NCBI GenBank assembly: GCA_003248775.1
Contig: QFQX01000026.1
Span: forward strand, 1-64,000
Reading direction: 5' to 3'
Source of the DNA: Shinella sp.
Lineage (GTDB): Bacteria; Pseudomonadota; Alphaproteobacteria; Rhizobiales; Rhizobiaceae
Length of the DNA stretch: 64,000 nt
The translations under genes were made by a program, and so were the position numbers. How positions within the stretch are numbered: the stretch's first letter is position 1; the number at the start of each line of letters is the position of its first letter. Below are positions 1 to 7,335 of the stretch, piece after piece. Under the pieces are notes generated by a model, which was given only the letters and a program-made list of their open reading frames with translations, did no database searches and had not been told where the DNA came from.

Positions 1-610
1 GCGTGTAGTTGATCATGATGTCCTCTTCCTTGACGCCCTTCGACATCAGGTAGGCCTTCAGGATCTTGTTGGTGGTCTGGGGATAGACATAGTCCGTGCC
101 GGCCAGAACCCAGCGCTCGACGCCCTCGGTGTTGGCGAGGTAATCGACGGCCGGGATAGCCTGCTGGTTCGGAGCGGCACCCGTGTAGAAGATGTTGCGG
201 GAGGATTCTTCACCTTCGTACTGGACGGGGTAGAAGAGGATAGAGTTCAGCTCTTCGAACACCGGCAGGACGGACTTGCGGGAAGAAGACGTCCAGCAAC
301 CGAAGACGGCCGCAACCTTGTCCTGGGAGATCAGCTGGCGGGCCTTTTCAGCGAAGAGCGGCCAGTCGGAGGCCGGATCGACGACCACGGCCTCGAGCTT
401 CTTGCCGAGAACGCCGCCCTTCTTGTTCTGCTGTTCTACGAGCATCAGCATGGCGTCCTTCAGCGTCGTCTCGGAAATCGCCATCGTGCCGGACAGCGAA
501 TGCAGAACGCCGATCTTGATCGTGTCGTCGGCAGCAAGCGCGCCATGGAAAGCCGTCGTGGACAGCATGGCGCCGAGCAGCGCGCCGGTGAATTTTGCCT
601 TGAGTTTCAT
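1..610 (-). CDS. urtA: Urea ABC transporter substrate-binding protein UrtA, 5' part
   Basis: Partial gene: the start codon is at 610-608 and the reading frame stays open to the left edge, giving about 203 N-terminal residues. The protein begins with a signal peptide (MKLKAKFTGALLGAML..., cleavage near residue 26) followed by IKIGVLHSLSGTMAISE, the entry strand of periplasmic type I binding proteins of the urea/short-chain-amide branch. Segments such as FGCWTSSSRKSVLPV and FYPVQYEGEE are typical of UrtA and differ from LivJ/LivK. It would bind urea in the periplasm and deliver it to UrtBC/UrtDE, which should lie beyond the left edge. A purine-rich ribosome site (GGAGAGG) precedes the ATG. Assignment to urea rather than another amide rests on family resemblance. 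Confidence 0.85.
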   Translation of the reverse strand, partial: MKLKAKFTGALLGAMLSTTAFHGALAADDTIKIGVLHSLSGTMAISETTLKDAMLMLVEQQNKKGGVLGKKLEAVVVDPASDWPLFAEKARQLISQDKVAAVFGCWTSSSRKSVLPVFEELNSILFYPVQYEGEESSRNIFYTGAAPNQQAIPAVDYLANTEGVERWVLAGTDYVYPQTTNKILKAYLMSKGVKEEDIMINYT

Positions 611-703
611 GGATCGAACCCCTCTCCTTTTTCCGCAACGAAAGGTTAAAAGGCTTTAACCGTTGCTGAGAGGGACTATCCGACGCTGCAGCGCAAAACC
701 GTA

Positions 704-719
704 TACGTCGTTTGACGTA
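704..719. promoter_or_regulatory. Palindrome upstream of urtA
   Basis: The sequence TACGTC-gttt-GACGTA is a perfect inverted repeat (6-bp arms, 4-bp spacer) about 95 bp upstream of the urtA start. Its position fits an operator for a dimeric regulator, but no regulator is identified and no clear sigma-54 site was found nearby. Confidence 0.35.
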
Positions 720-769
720 CCAAGGGGGGGAAGATAACGGGTGCCGTTGCGCAGGATGCCGAAACGACA

Positions 770-799
770 ACGCCGGCCTCTCTTCGGGAAAGCCGGCGT
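770..799 (-). terminator. Probable terminator after the terC-like gene
   Basis: An 8-bp perfect stem (ACGCCGGC / GCCGGCGT) with a 14-nt loop lies 34 bp beyond the stop of the TerC-family gene. On the minus strand it is followed by a moderately T-rich run (TTGTCGTTTC), so intrinsic termination is plausible but not strong. Confidence 0.5.
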
Positions 800-832
800 C
801 ATTGGTATATCTGTCGAAACAGATTGCGTTTT

Positions 833-1468
833 TCAGGCAAGCCAGCCCATGAGGATCGGCCAGACCTCGACCGCGCCGTGGTAAATCATGTTGACCGTCA
901 CGTAGACGATGACGCCGAGGCCGACATAGGCAATCCAGCGGTGACGGTGAAGCAGGCGAGCGACGAAGCTAGCCGCAAGACCCATCAGGCCGATCGACAG
1001 AACAAGCCCGATGATAAGCACGCTGGTGTGCTCGGCAGCAGCGCCGGCAACGGCCAGAACGTTATCGAGCGACATGGAAACGTCGGCGACGACGATCTGC
1101 ATCGCGGCCTGCATGAAGGTCTTCTGCTTGACGTTATATTCGGTGTCGTCCGTCTCGCCTTGCTTGTGCGGCTCGTGCGCGGCCTCACGCAGTTCGCTCC
1201 ACATCTTCCAGCAAACCCAGGCGAGCAACAGGCCGCCGATCAATTGCAGGCCGACGATGCCGAGGAGATAGGCGGTAACCGTTGCAAAGCCGATGCGCAG
1301 GATGGTCGCGGCACCGATACCGACAAGAATGGCCTTCTGGCGCTGGTGATCGGGAAGACCGGCAGCCGCGAGGCCGATGACGATGGCGTTGTCACCGGCA
1401 AGAACGAGATCGACAGCAATAACCTGAAGAAGTGCCGCAAAGCCTGCGGCAGTGAAGATTTCCATCAT
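833..1468 (-). CDS. TerC/YjbE-family integral membrane protein
   Basis: A 211-residue protein with about seven hydrophobic segments. It has the two TerC-family signatures: AVDLVLAGDNAIV in the first membrane helix and VADVSMSLDNVLAVAG near residue 127, each placing acidic and Asn residues inside the membrane. The family is linked to metal ion (Mn or tellurite-related) export or metalation of exported proteins; the substrate here is unknown. The length matches the short YjbE type, without the CBS/CorC domains of larger TerC proteins. It stands alone, with its own likely promoter upstream and a hairpin downstream. I looked for a manganese riboswitch-like leader and did not see one. Confidence 0.85.
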   Translation of the reverse strand: MMEIFTAAGFAALLQVIAVDLVLAGDNAIVIGLAAAGLPDHQRQKAILVGIGAATILRIGFATVTAYLLGIVGLQLIGGLLLAWVCWKMWSELREAAHEPHKQGETDDTEYNVKQKTFMQAAMQIVVADVSMSLDNVLAVAGAAAEHTSVLIIGLVLSIGLMGLAASFVARLLHRHRWIAYVGLGVIVYVTVNMIYHGAVEVWPILMGWLA

Positions 1469-1509
1469 GATTTTGGAACCGTGGATTTCAGAGAATGTTT
1501 GTGCGTCCC

Positions 1510-1537
1510 GCTATAGACCCCAAGCGCGGCGTGACAA
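1510..1537 (-). promoter_or_regulatory. Predicted sigma-70 promoter of the terC-like gene
   Basis: Reading the minus strand, TTGTCA is followed after 16 bp by TATAGC, about 40 bp before the ATG at 1468. Both boxes are near consensus for housekeeping promoters. This is an inference from sequence only. Confidence 0.45.
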
Positions 1538-1664
1538 GGCGAATGACCGGAAAATATGGGATTTGTCGCACTATTTTTTGCGCTTTCCAAAAAACACGGC
1601 CCTCAGGCGACCCTCTTCCATCAACAGGATGCCGCCATGGGCGCGTGCGTCATGAAGCAGACAG

Positions 1665-1690
1665 CAAAAAGGGGGCTTGAATACCCCCTT
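1665..1690 (-). terminator. Rho-independent terminator of the LpxO-like gene
   Basis: On the minus strand AAGGGGG-tattcaag-CCCCCTT is followed by TTT, 30 bp past the stop codon of the hydroxylase gene. The GC-rich 7-bp stem and T-run are a standard intrinsic terminator. Confidence 0.75.
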
Positions 1691-1719
1691 CGCAGATGAA
1701 AGCCTCGCTTCCGGCTCCC

Positions 1720-2562
1720 TCAGTTCGTTCGGTTCCGCAGCGCCTCGGCTTCGGCATAGAACTTCTTTTCCCATTCCTTGTGGTTGTCGAGACCCTCGCG
1801 GATGAAGGGCGTGAAGATCGCCATGTTCATCAGCAGCCAGTTGACCAGTCGTGCCGGGAATTTGAGCGGCTTGACGAAATCGACGAACAGGACGACGCGC
1901 GTCTTGTCCGTGTGGTTCCACGCCTCGTGCTCATAGGCATCGTCGAAAATCAGGACCTTGCCCTCCTCCCAGTGGCAAATCTGGTCCTTGACCCGGATGG
2001 CAAGGTTGTCGCCGGTATTCTCGGGAACGATCATGCCGAGATGCAGGCGGAGCACACCGTTATAGGGGCCGCGATGCGGCGGCAGGTGCTTGCCCGGCTC
2101 GAAGATCGAGAACATCACCGTCGTCAGGCCCGGGATCTTTTGCATGGCCTTCCACGTTTCCGGGCAGGCCTTGATGTTCTGTTCCGACTTCACACCGAAG
2201 CCGAGCAGAAAGAAGGTCTTCCAGCCGTTGTCGGTCGAGATCGTCTTCACGTCGGTAGAAATGTCCTGGAACGTCGGCAACTCGTTCTTGCGAACCAGAA
2301 TTCGGTCGAGTTCGGTGCGGATGGCCGGCGCCGCCTTCTCGATTTCCTTCGCCCAAGGGAAGGTCGCATTGTCATAGACCGGCGGGTTGCCAAGCTTGGC
2401 GTATTTGAGGTTCAAGCCCTCCGCCCATGCGACGATGCCCATGAAGGCACGCGTAATGGCGCTCGGCCGATCCATCGGCGCAATGCCATCGGTTGCAAAG
2501 GTCTGCTTCGGCTCGGAAGTGTTGGAATCGGCGGAAAAGGGTGCAGCCACATCAGGCTCCAT
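1720..2562 (-). CDS. Aspartyl/asparaginyl beta-hydroxylase family protein (LpxO-like)
   Basis: A 280-residue protein of the Fe(II)/2-oxoglutarate-dependent aspartyl/asparaginyl hydroxylase family. Candidate iron ligands are H163 in PPHRGPYNG and H211/H217 in DDAYEHEAWNHT; the downstream Arg in TRVVLFVDF is well placed to bind 2-oxoglutarate. Bacterial members of this length, such as LpxO, hydroxylate the secondary fatty acid of lipid A. The C-terminal amphipathic hydrophobic stretch (PARLVNWLLMNMAIFTPF) fits membrane association. An N-terminal extension of about 30 polar residues is not part of the conserved domain. It is transcribed alone, divergently from the permease-kinase gene. Substrate assignment to lipid A is an inference. 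Confidence 0.75.
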   Translation of the reverse strand: MEPDVAAPFSADSNTSEPKQTFATDGIAPMDRPSAITRAFMGIVAWAEGLNLKYAKLGNPPVYDNATFPWAKEIEKAAPAIRTELDRILVRKNELPTFQDISTDVKTISTDNGWKTFFLLGFGVKSEQNIKACPETWKAMQKIPGLTTVMFSIFEPGKHLPPHRGPYNGVLRLHLGMIVPENTGDNLAIRVKDQICHWEEGKVLIFDDAYEHEAWNHTDKTRVVLFVDFVKPLKFPARLVNWLLMNMAIFTPFIREGLDNHKEWEKKFYAEAEALRNRTN

Positions 2563-2860
2563 GACGTTCAGGATTGAAACTGGAAAACATGCTTATCGGG
2601 TTTACAGACGGCAACCGGCGCAACGCAAGCCCTAGACCCCACACTTGTCTCGGCCAGAACCGCAATCTCGACCATCTTTGTCGGAATAGCGGATAAATTG
2701 TGACACGCTCCGTCATGAAACTGTTTCATAGCCCAGTTTCAACTCCTTCCACGCATTGTTGCAGGCGGCGGCCTCCTTCCCCCGCCCCTTGCAATTCCAG
2801 TCATTCCCGGAAAGACTGCCTAATCCGCAATCACTTTCAATCGGGCACCAGTTTTTAGGC

Positions 2861-5800
2861 ATGGCCGCACGCCAACGCATCATCCCCGTCCGCCGCGAAT
2901 ATAATCGCTGGGTGGCCAATCAGACGCTGGAAGACTATGCGCTGCGCTTCACGGCCAAGAGCGCCCGCAGGTTCTCCTCCAGCCGGATTTCGCAGACTGC
3001 CATCGGCGCCATATCCTTTCTCGCGCTCGAAGCGATCGGCGGTACGATCACGCTGTCCTACGGCACCACCAATGCGGTCTTCGCCATTCTTGCAGCGGCC
3101 ATCGCCATGCTGGTGGTGGGCTTGCCCATCAGCCGATACGCTATCCGCCACGGGGTCGATATCGATCTTCTGACCCGTGGTGCGGGCTTCGGCTATATCG
3201 GCTCCACTATCACCTCGCTGATCTATGCCAGCTTTACCTTCATGCTGTTCGCGATCGAGGCATCCATCATGACCGGCGCGCTGGAGCTTGCCTTCGGCAT
3301 TCCGCTGTGGATCGGCTACATTATATCCGCGCTGATGGTGATACCGCTCGTCACCTACGGCGTGCAACTCATCTCCCGCTTCCAGATTCTGACCCAGCCT
3401 TTCTGGATTGTCCTCAACATCCTGCCCTTCATCTTCATCGCCTTTGCGGACTGGGAGAAATTTGACCTCTGGCGCGCCTTCGCCGGCATCGGTCATTCCA
3501 ATGCCCAGACCGGCGGCATAGCCCCGTTCGACCTCGTGGAATTTGGCGCCGCCTCCGCCGTCATCCTGGCGCTGATGCCGCAGATCGGCGAGCAGGTGGA
3601 CTTCCTACGCTTCCTGCCGCCGGAGGGCGGACAAAAGCTCCGGCACCGCTTCGCCGTTTTCCTTGCCGGCTCCGGCTGGGTGGTGCTCGGCGTTCCGAAA
3701 CTGCTCGCCGGCTCCTTTCTCGCGGTGCTGACCCTTTCGACCGGCGTTCCGGCCCGCGAAGCGGCGGACCCGGCGCACATGTATCTCGCCGCCTTCGGCT
3801 ACATGATCCCCAACGACACCGCGGCCATGCTGCTGATGGCCTGCTTCGTCGTCATCTCGCAGCTCAAGATCAATGTGATGAACGCCTATGCCGGCTCGCT
3901 GGCGTGGTCGAACTTCTTCTCGCGGCTGACCCACAGTCATCCCGGCCGCGTCGTCTGGCTGGTCTTCAACGTGGCAATTGCGCTGCTCCTGATGGAACTC
4001 GGCATCTACCGGCTGCTGGAGGAGACGCTCGGCATCTTTTCCATCATCGCCATGGCGTGGCTCTGCACGATTTCCGCCGATCTCTTCGTCAACAAGCCGC
4101 TCGGCCTTGCGCCCCCGGGCATCGAATTCAAGCGCGCCCACCTCTACGACATCAATCCCGTCGGCTGCGGTACGCTGCTTCTTTCCGCCGGCGTGGCGCT
4201 CGCCGCCCACTTTGGTCTGTTCGGCCCGCTGATGGCGTCGCTCGCCACCTACATCACGCTCCTCGCCTTCCTGATCTCTCCGCTGATCGCCTGGGGCACC
4301 CGTGGCAAGTTCTATCTCGCCCGCAAGCCCCGCCAGAGCTGGAAGACGCTCGGCTCGATCACCTGCTCGATCTGCGAGCACCCCTTCGAGCCGGAGGATA
4401 TGGCATGGTGTCCCGCCTATGCCGCGCCGATCTGCTCGCTCTGCTGTTCGCTCGACAGCCGCTGCCACGACATGTGCAAGCCGCAGGCAAAGCTCAACGC
4501 CCAGACGGCGGCCGTCGCCGCGCGCCTGCTGCCACAGGACATGATTGCCTGGCTATCCACCCGCCTCGGCAGATATGCCGTCACCTCCGTCATCGCCATT
4601 TCAGTGATCGGCGCAATCCTCGCGCTTATTGCCTATCAGGTCGCCTCCCGCTCGCCCGACACCGCCGAAGTCGTCAACCGCACGGTTCTGATCGTTTTCT
4701 TCGTGTTCTCCGTGATTTCTGGCATAGCAAGCTGGTTCTACGTTCTTGCCCATGACAGCCGCGTCGTCGCCGAGGAGGAATCCTCCCGCCAGAATACGCT
4801 GCTGCTGAAGGAAATAGCCGCCCACCGCAAGACCGATGCCGCACTGCAGACCGCCAAGGAAACAGCCGAAGCCGCCAACCGCGCCAAGAGCCGTTACGTC
4901 GTCGGCCTTTCCCACGAGTTGCGCACGCCGCTCAACGCCGTCATGGGCTATGCCCAGATCCTCGAACACGACGAGACCATCCCGGCCCCGCGACAATCCG
5001 CGATCAAGGTCATCAGGCGCTCCGCCGATCACCTCTCCGGCCTGATCGACGGACTGCTGGACATCTCCAAGATCGAAGCCGGCCGCCTTCAGGTGTTTTC
5101 CAACGAACTGAACATTCAGGATTTTCTCGACCAGCTCATCGACATGTTCGCCCCACAGGCAGCGGCAAAGGACCTCATCTTCGAGCACGATCGCTCACGC
5201 GCCCTGCCGCAATATGTCCGCACCGACGAAAAGCGGCTTCGCCAGATCCTCGTCAACCTGCTCTCCAACGCGATCAAGTTCACCGAAGAAGGAACCGTCC
5301 GCTTCGAGGTGGGTTATCGCAGCCAGGTTGCGACCTTCACCATCTCTGATACCGGCCGCGGCATTTCCGAACGCGACCTCAACCGCATCTACGAGCCCTT
5401 TCAGCGCGGCGAGGCGGAAATCGTCAGGCCGCAGCCCGGTCTCGGACTGGGGCTGACTATCACCAAGCTGCTCACCAACACGCTCGGCGGCGAAATCGCG
5501 GTGACGAGCGAGCCCGGCAAGGGCTCATCCTTCAAGGTGCGGCTGATGCTCTCGGCAATCGAGCGGCCAAGCACGGCCCCGGCCCCGGAAAGAAAGATCG
5601 TTTCCTACACCGGCCCGCGCCGCACCATCGTCGTGGTCGACGATAACGAGGACCACCGCGACCTGATGCGCGAGGTTCTGGCCCCCCTCGACTTCGTCGT
5701 CCTGACGGCGACCAGCGGCCCCGACTGTCTGACGCTGATCGAGGGGATCAAGCCCGATCTCTTCCTCGTCGATATCTCCATGCCGGGCATGAACGGCTGG

Positions 5801-6244
5801 CAGCTCGTCGAGAAGCTGCGGGAAACCGGCCAGACCGCCCCCATCCTCATGCTCTCGGCCAATGTCGGCGACGCCCCCGCGCCGGGCGGTGACGGCCATA
5901 ACGACGCCATTGCCAAGCCGGTCGACGTCAAGCGTCTGCGCGACAAGCTGGCGCTTTATCTTGGGCTGGACTGGATCTATGCCGACGAGATGCCGCCGGC
6001 GCCCGCGACGTCCGCCCCGACAAAACCCCGTTCCCCGGGACCGGCCCATCTCGAAGAGTTGCTGCGACTCGGGGAAATCGGCTATGTGCGCGGCATCGAG
6101 GCGAAACTGGCTGACCTCGCCAGACTGGATGGCAATGCGGCCTTCGTCGAAACATCGAAAAGCTTCGTGCAGGGTTTCGACATGACGGGCTACATCGCCT
6201 TCCTGAAGACGTTCCAGCCGGGCAAGGAGGAAACCCGTGGTTGA
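2861..6244 (+). CDS. Hybrid sensor histidine kinase with N-terminal NCS1-type permease
   Basis: About 1,127 residues from the ATG at 2861; the frame is open upstream, but residues before this Met look like translated leader. Domains in order: NCS1 (cytosine/purine/hydantoin-type) permease with about 12 membrane helices (about 30-490); a cysteine-rich segment (about 500-540); two more membrane helices (about 565-650); a helical linker; HisKA with H685 in LSHELRTPL; an HATPase domain with N-box NAIKFTEEG and G-boxes DTGRGIS and GLGLGLTI; then a receiver with acid pair DD and phospho-acceptor D971 in LVDISMPG. The C-terminal tail of about 120 residues is unassigned. Permease-fused kinases are known (CrbS-type with an SLC5 symporter), but this one uses an NCS1 fold. 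It overlaps the next gene, its likely partner, by 8 bp. The ligand is unknown; a small nitrogenous or nucleobase-like compound would fit the fold. Confidence 0.88.
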   Translation: MAARQRIIPVRREYNRWVANQTLEDYALRFTAKSARRFSSSRISQTAIGAISFLALEAIGGTITLSYGTTNAVFAILAAAIAMLVVGLPISRYAIRHGVDIDLLTRGAGFGYIGSTITSLIYASFTFMLFAIEASIMTGALELAFGIPLWIGYIISALMVIPLVTYGVQLISRFQILTQPFWIVLNILPFIFIAFADWEKFDLWRAFAGIGHSNAQTGGIAPFDLVEFGAASAVILALMPQIGEQVDFLRFLPPEGGQKLRHRFAVFLAGSGWVVLGVPKLLAGSFLAVLTLSTGVPAREAADPAHMYLAAFGYMIPNDTAAMLLMACFVVISQLKINVMNAYAGSLAWSNFFSRLTHSHPGRVVWLVFNVAIALLLMELGIYRLLEETLGIFSIIAMAWLCTISADLFVNKPLGLAPPGIEFKRAHLYDINPVGCGTLLLSAGVALAAHFGLFGPLMASLATYITLLAFLISPLIAWGTRGKFYLARKPRQSWKTLGSITCSICEHPFEPEDMAWCPAYAAPICSLCCSLDSRCHDMCKPQAKLNAQTAAVAARLLPQDMIAWLSTRLGRYAVTSVIAISVIGAILALIAYQVASRSPDTAEVVNRTVLIVFFVFSVISGIASWFYVLAHDSRVVAEEESSRQNTLLLKEIAAHRKTDAALQTAKETAEAANRAKSRYVVGLSHELRTPLNAVMGYAQILEHDETIPAPRQSAIKVIRRSADHLSGLIDGLLDISKIEAGRLQVFSNELNIQDFLDQLIDMFAPQAAAKDLIFEHDRSRALPQYVRTDEKRLRQILVNLLSNAIKFTEEGTVRFEVGYRSQVATFTISDTGRGISERDLNRIYEPFQRGEAEIVRPQPGLGLGLTITKLLTNTLGGEIAVTSEPGKGSSFKVRLMLSAIERPSTAPAPERKIVSYTGPRRTIVVVDDNEDHRDLMREVLAPLDFVVLTATSGPDCLTLIEGIKPDLFLVDISMPGMNGWQLVEKLRETGQTAPILMLSANVGDAPAPGGDGHNDAIAKPVDVKRLRDKLALYLGLDWIYADEMPPAPATSAPTKPRSPGPAHLEELLRLGEIGYVRGIEAKLADLARLDGNAAFVETSKSFVQGFDMTGYIAFLKTFQPGKEETRG

Positions 6245-7160
6245 TGCCGCCCGGCCCCGCGACATCGTTCTGTTGGTCGACGACAGCCCGGAAGCGCTCG
6301 GCTTTCTGACCGACGCGCTGGAACAGGCGGGCTTTTCCGTGCTGATCGCCACCTCCGGGCAGGTCGCGCTTTCCATCGTCGCCCGCATCAGCCCCGACAT
6401 CATCCTGCTTGACGCGGTGATGCCCGGCATGGACGGCTTCGAGACATGCCGCCGGCTGAAAGAGGATACCGCCGTCGCCCAGGTACCGGTGATCTTCATG
6501 ACCGGTCTGTCGGAGACGGAGCATATCGTCCACGCGCTGGAATCGGGCGGTGTCGACTATCTCACCAAGCCGATCAACATCGATGAACTGCGCGCCCGCA
6601 TCCGGGTGCACCTCACCAACGCCCGCTCGGCCCAGAGCGCGCGCGTGGCGCTCGACGCCGCCGGTCGGCACCTGCTTGCGGTCAAAGGCGACGGCAGCAT
6701 CCACTGGTCGACACCGCAGGCGACGCGGCTTGCCGAAACCGCCACCAGTCGCTCCGATGGCCTGGATCTCGTGGCACGCGCGATCGCGGACTGGATGTCG
6801 AAGCGCGAGGCAGCCGGCGCACAGGCCGAAAGCGGTTTCACCTTCACCCATGGCGGCGGCGCAGCCCTGCAGCTCGGCTATCTCGGCGCCATCGGCTCCG
6901 ACGAATACCTGTTTCGCCTGACCGTCTCCAACCGCACCAGCGACGACGAGACGCTACGCCGCCACTTCGCCCTCACCCAGCGCGAATCCGAAGTGCTGCT
7001 CTGGATCGCCAAGGGTAAGTCCAACCGGGACATCGGCGACATCCTCGGCCTTTCGGCCCGCACGGTGAACAAGCACCTCGAACAGATCTACGTAAAACTT
7101 GGCGTCGAAAACCGCGCCTCCGCCGCAGTCAAGGCGGCGAATGTTCTGCATGTGGATTGA
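6237..7160 (+). CDS. LuxR-output response regulator, partner of the permease-kinase
   Basis: A 307-residue protein starting at a GTG that overlaps the end of the kinase gene by 8 bp, implying translational coupling. The N-terminal receiver (residues 8-125) has the acid pair D15-D16, phospho-acceptor D59 in LLDAVMPG and the lysine in YLTKPIN. A middle segment (about 130-235) of unknown fold separates it from a C-terminal LuxR/FixJ-type helix-turn-helix beginning at LTQRESEVLLWIAKGKSN (about 243-300). It should receive phosphate from the hybrid kinase and control transcription; the opposed acyl-CoA synthetase gene is one possible target. The middle segment is unusual, since NarL/FixJ regulators normally join the receiver to the HTH with a short linker. 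Confidence 0.88.
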   Translation: MVDAARPRDIVLLVDDSPEALGFLTDALEQAGFSVLIATSGQVALSIVARISPDIILLDAVMPGMDGFETCRRLKEDTAVAQVPVIFMTGLSETEHIVHALESGGVDYLTKPINIDELRARIRVHLTNARSAQSARVALDAAGRHLLAVKGDGSIHWSTPQATRLAETATSRSDGLDLVARAIADWMSKREAAGAQAESGFTFTHGGGAALQLGYLGAIGSDEYLFRLTVSNRTSDDETLRRHFALTQRESEVLLWIAKGKSNRDIGDILGLSARTVNKHLEQIYVKLGVENRASAAVKAANVLHVD

Positions 7161-7180
7161 TAACAGGCCTATCGGCTTTG

Positions 7181-7288
7181 CCCCTCACCCCAACCCTCTC
7201 CCCGCAAGCGGGGCGAGGGAGTGCCAACGGCGCGGCCTTCGCCTTCTCCCCGCCTGCGGGGAGAAGGTCCTGGCAGGGGGATGAGGGG
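7181..7288. repeat. Palindromic intergenic repeat (rhizobial RIME-like)
   Basis: The gap between two convergent genes holds a mosaic of inverted repeats. One hairpin is CTCCCCGC-aa-GCGGGGCGAG. A second has a perfect 11-bp stem, CTTCTCCCCGC / GCGGGGAGAAG, around a 2-nt loop (7244-7267). The outer ends CCCCTCA and TGAGGGG are also complementary. This matches the look of dispersed intergenic mosaic elements of Rhizobiaceae. It may also act as a bidirectional terminator. Confidence 0.7.
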
Positions 7289-7335
7289 CTTTTGTCTTGA
7301 TATCATGTCCACCGTTCGCACGGCGGATCTCACTC

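Noticed and set aside
611..770. Sigma-54 promoter for urtA
   Set aside because: No GG-N10-GC pair with the expected TGGCAC/TTGCA context was found.
1469..1719. Manganese (yybP-ykoY) riboswitch before the TerC-family gene
   Set aside because: The leader is short from the predicted promoter and I could not find the conserved helices or loops.
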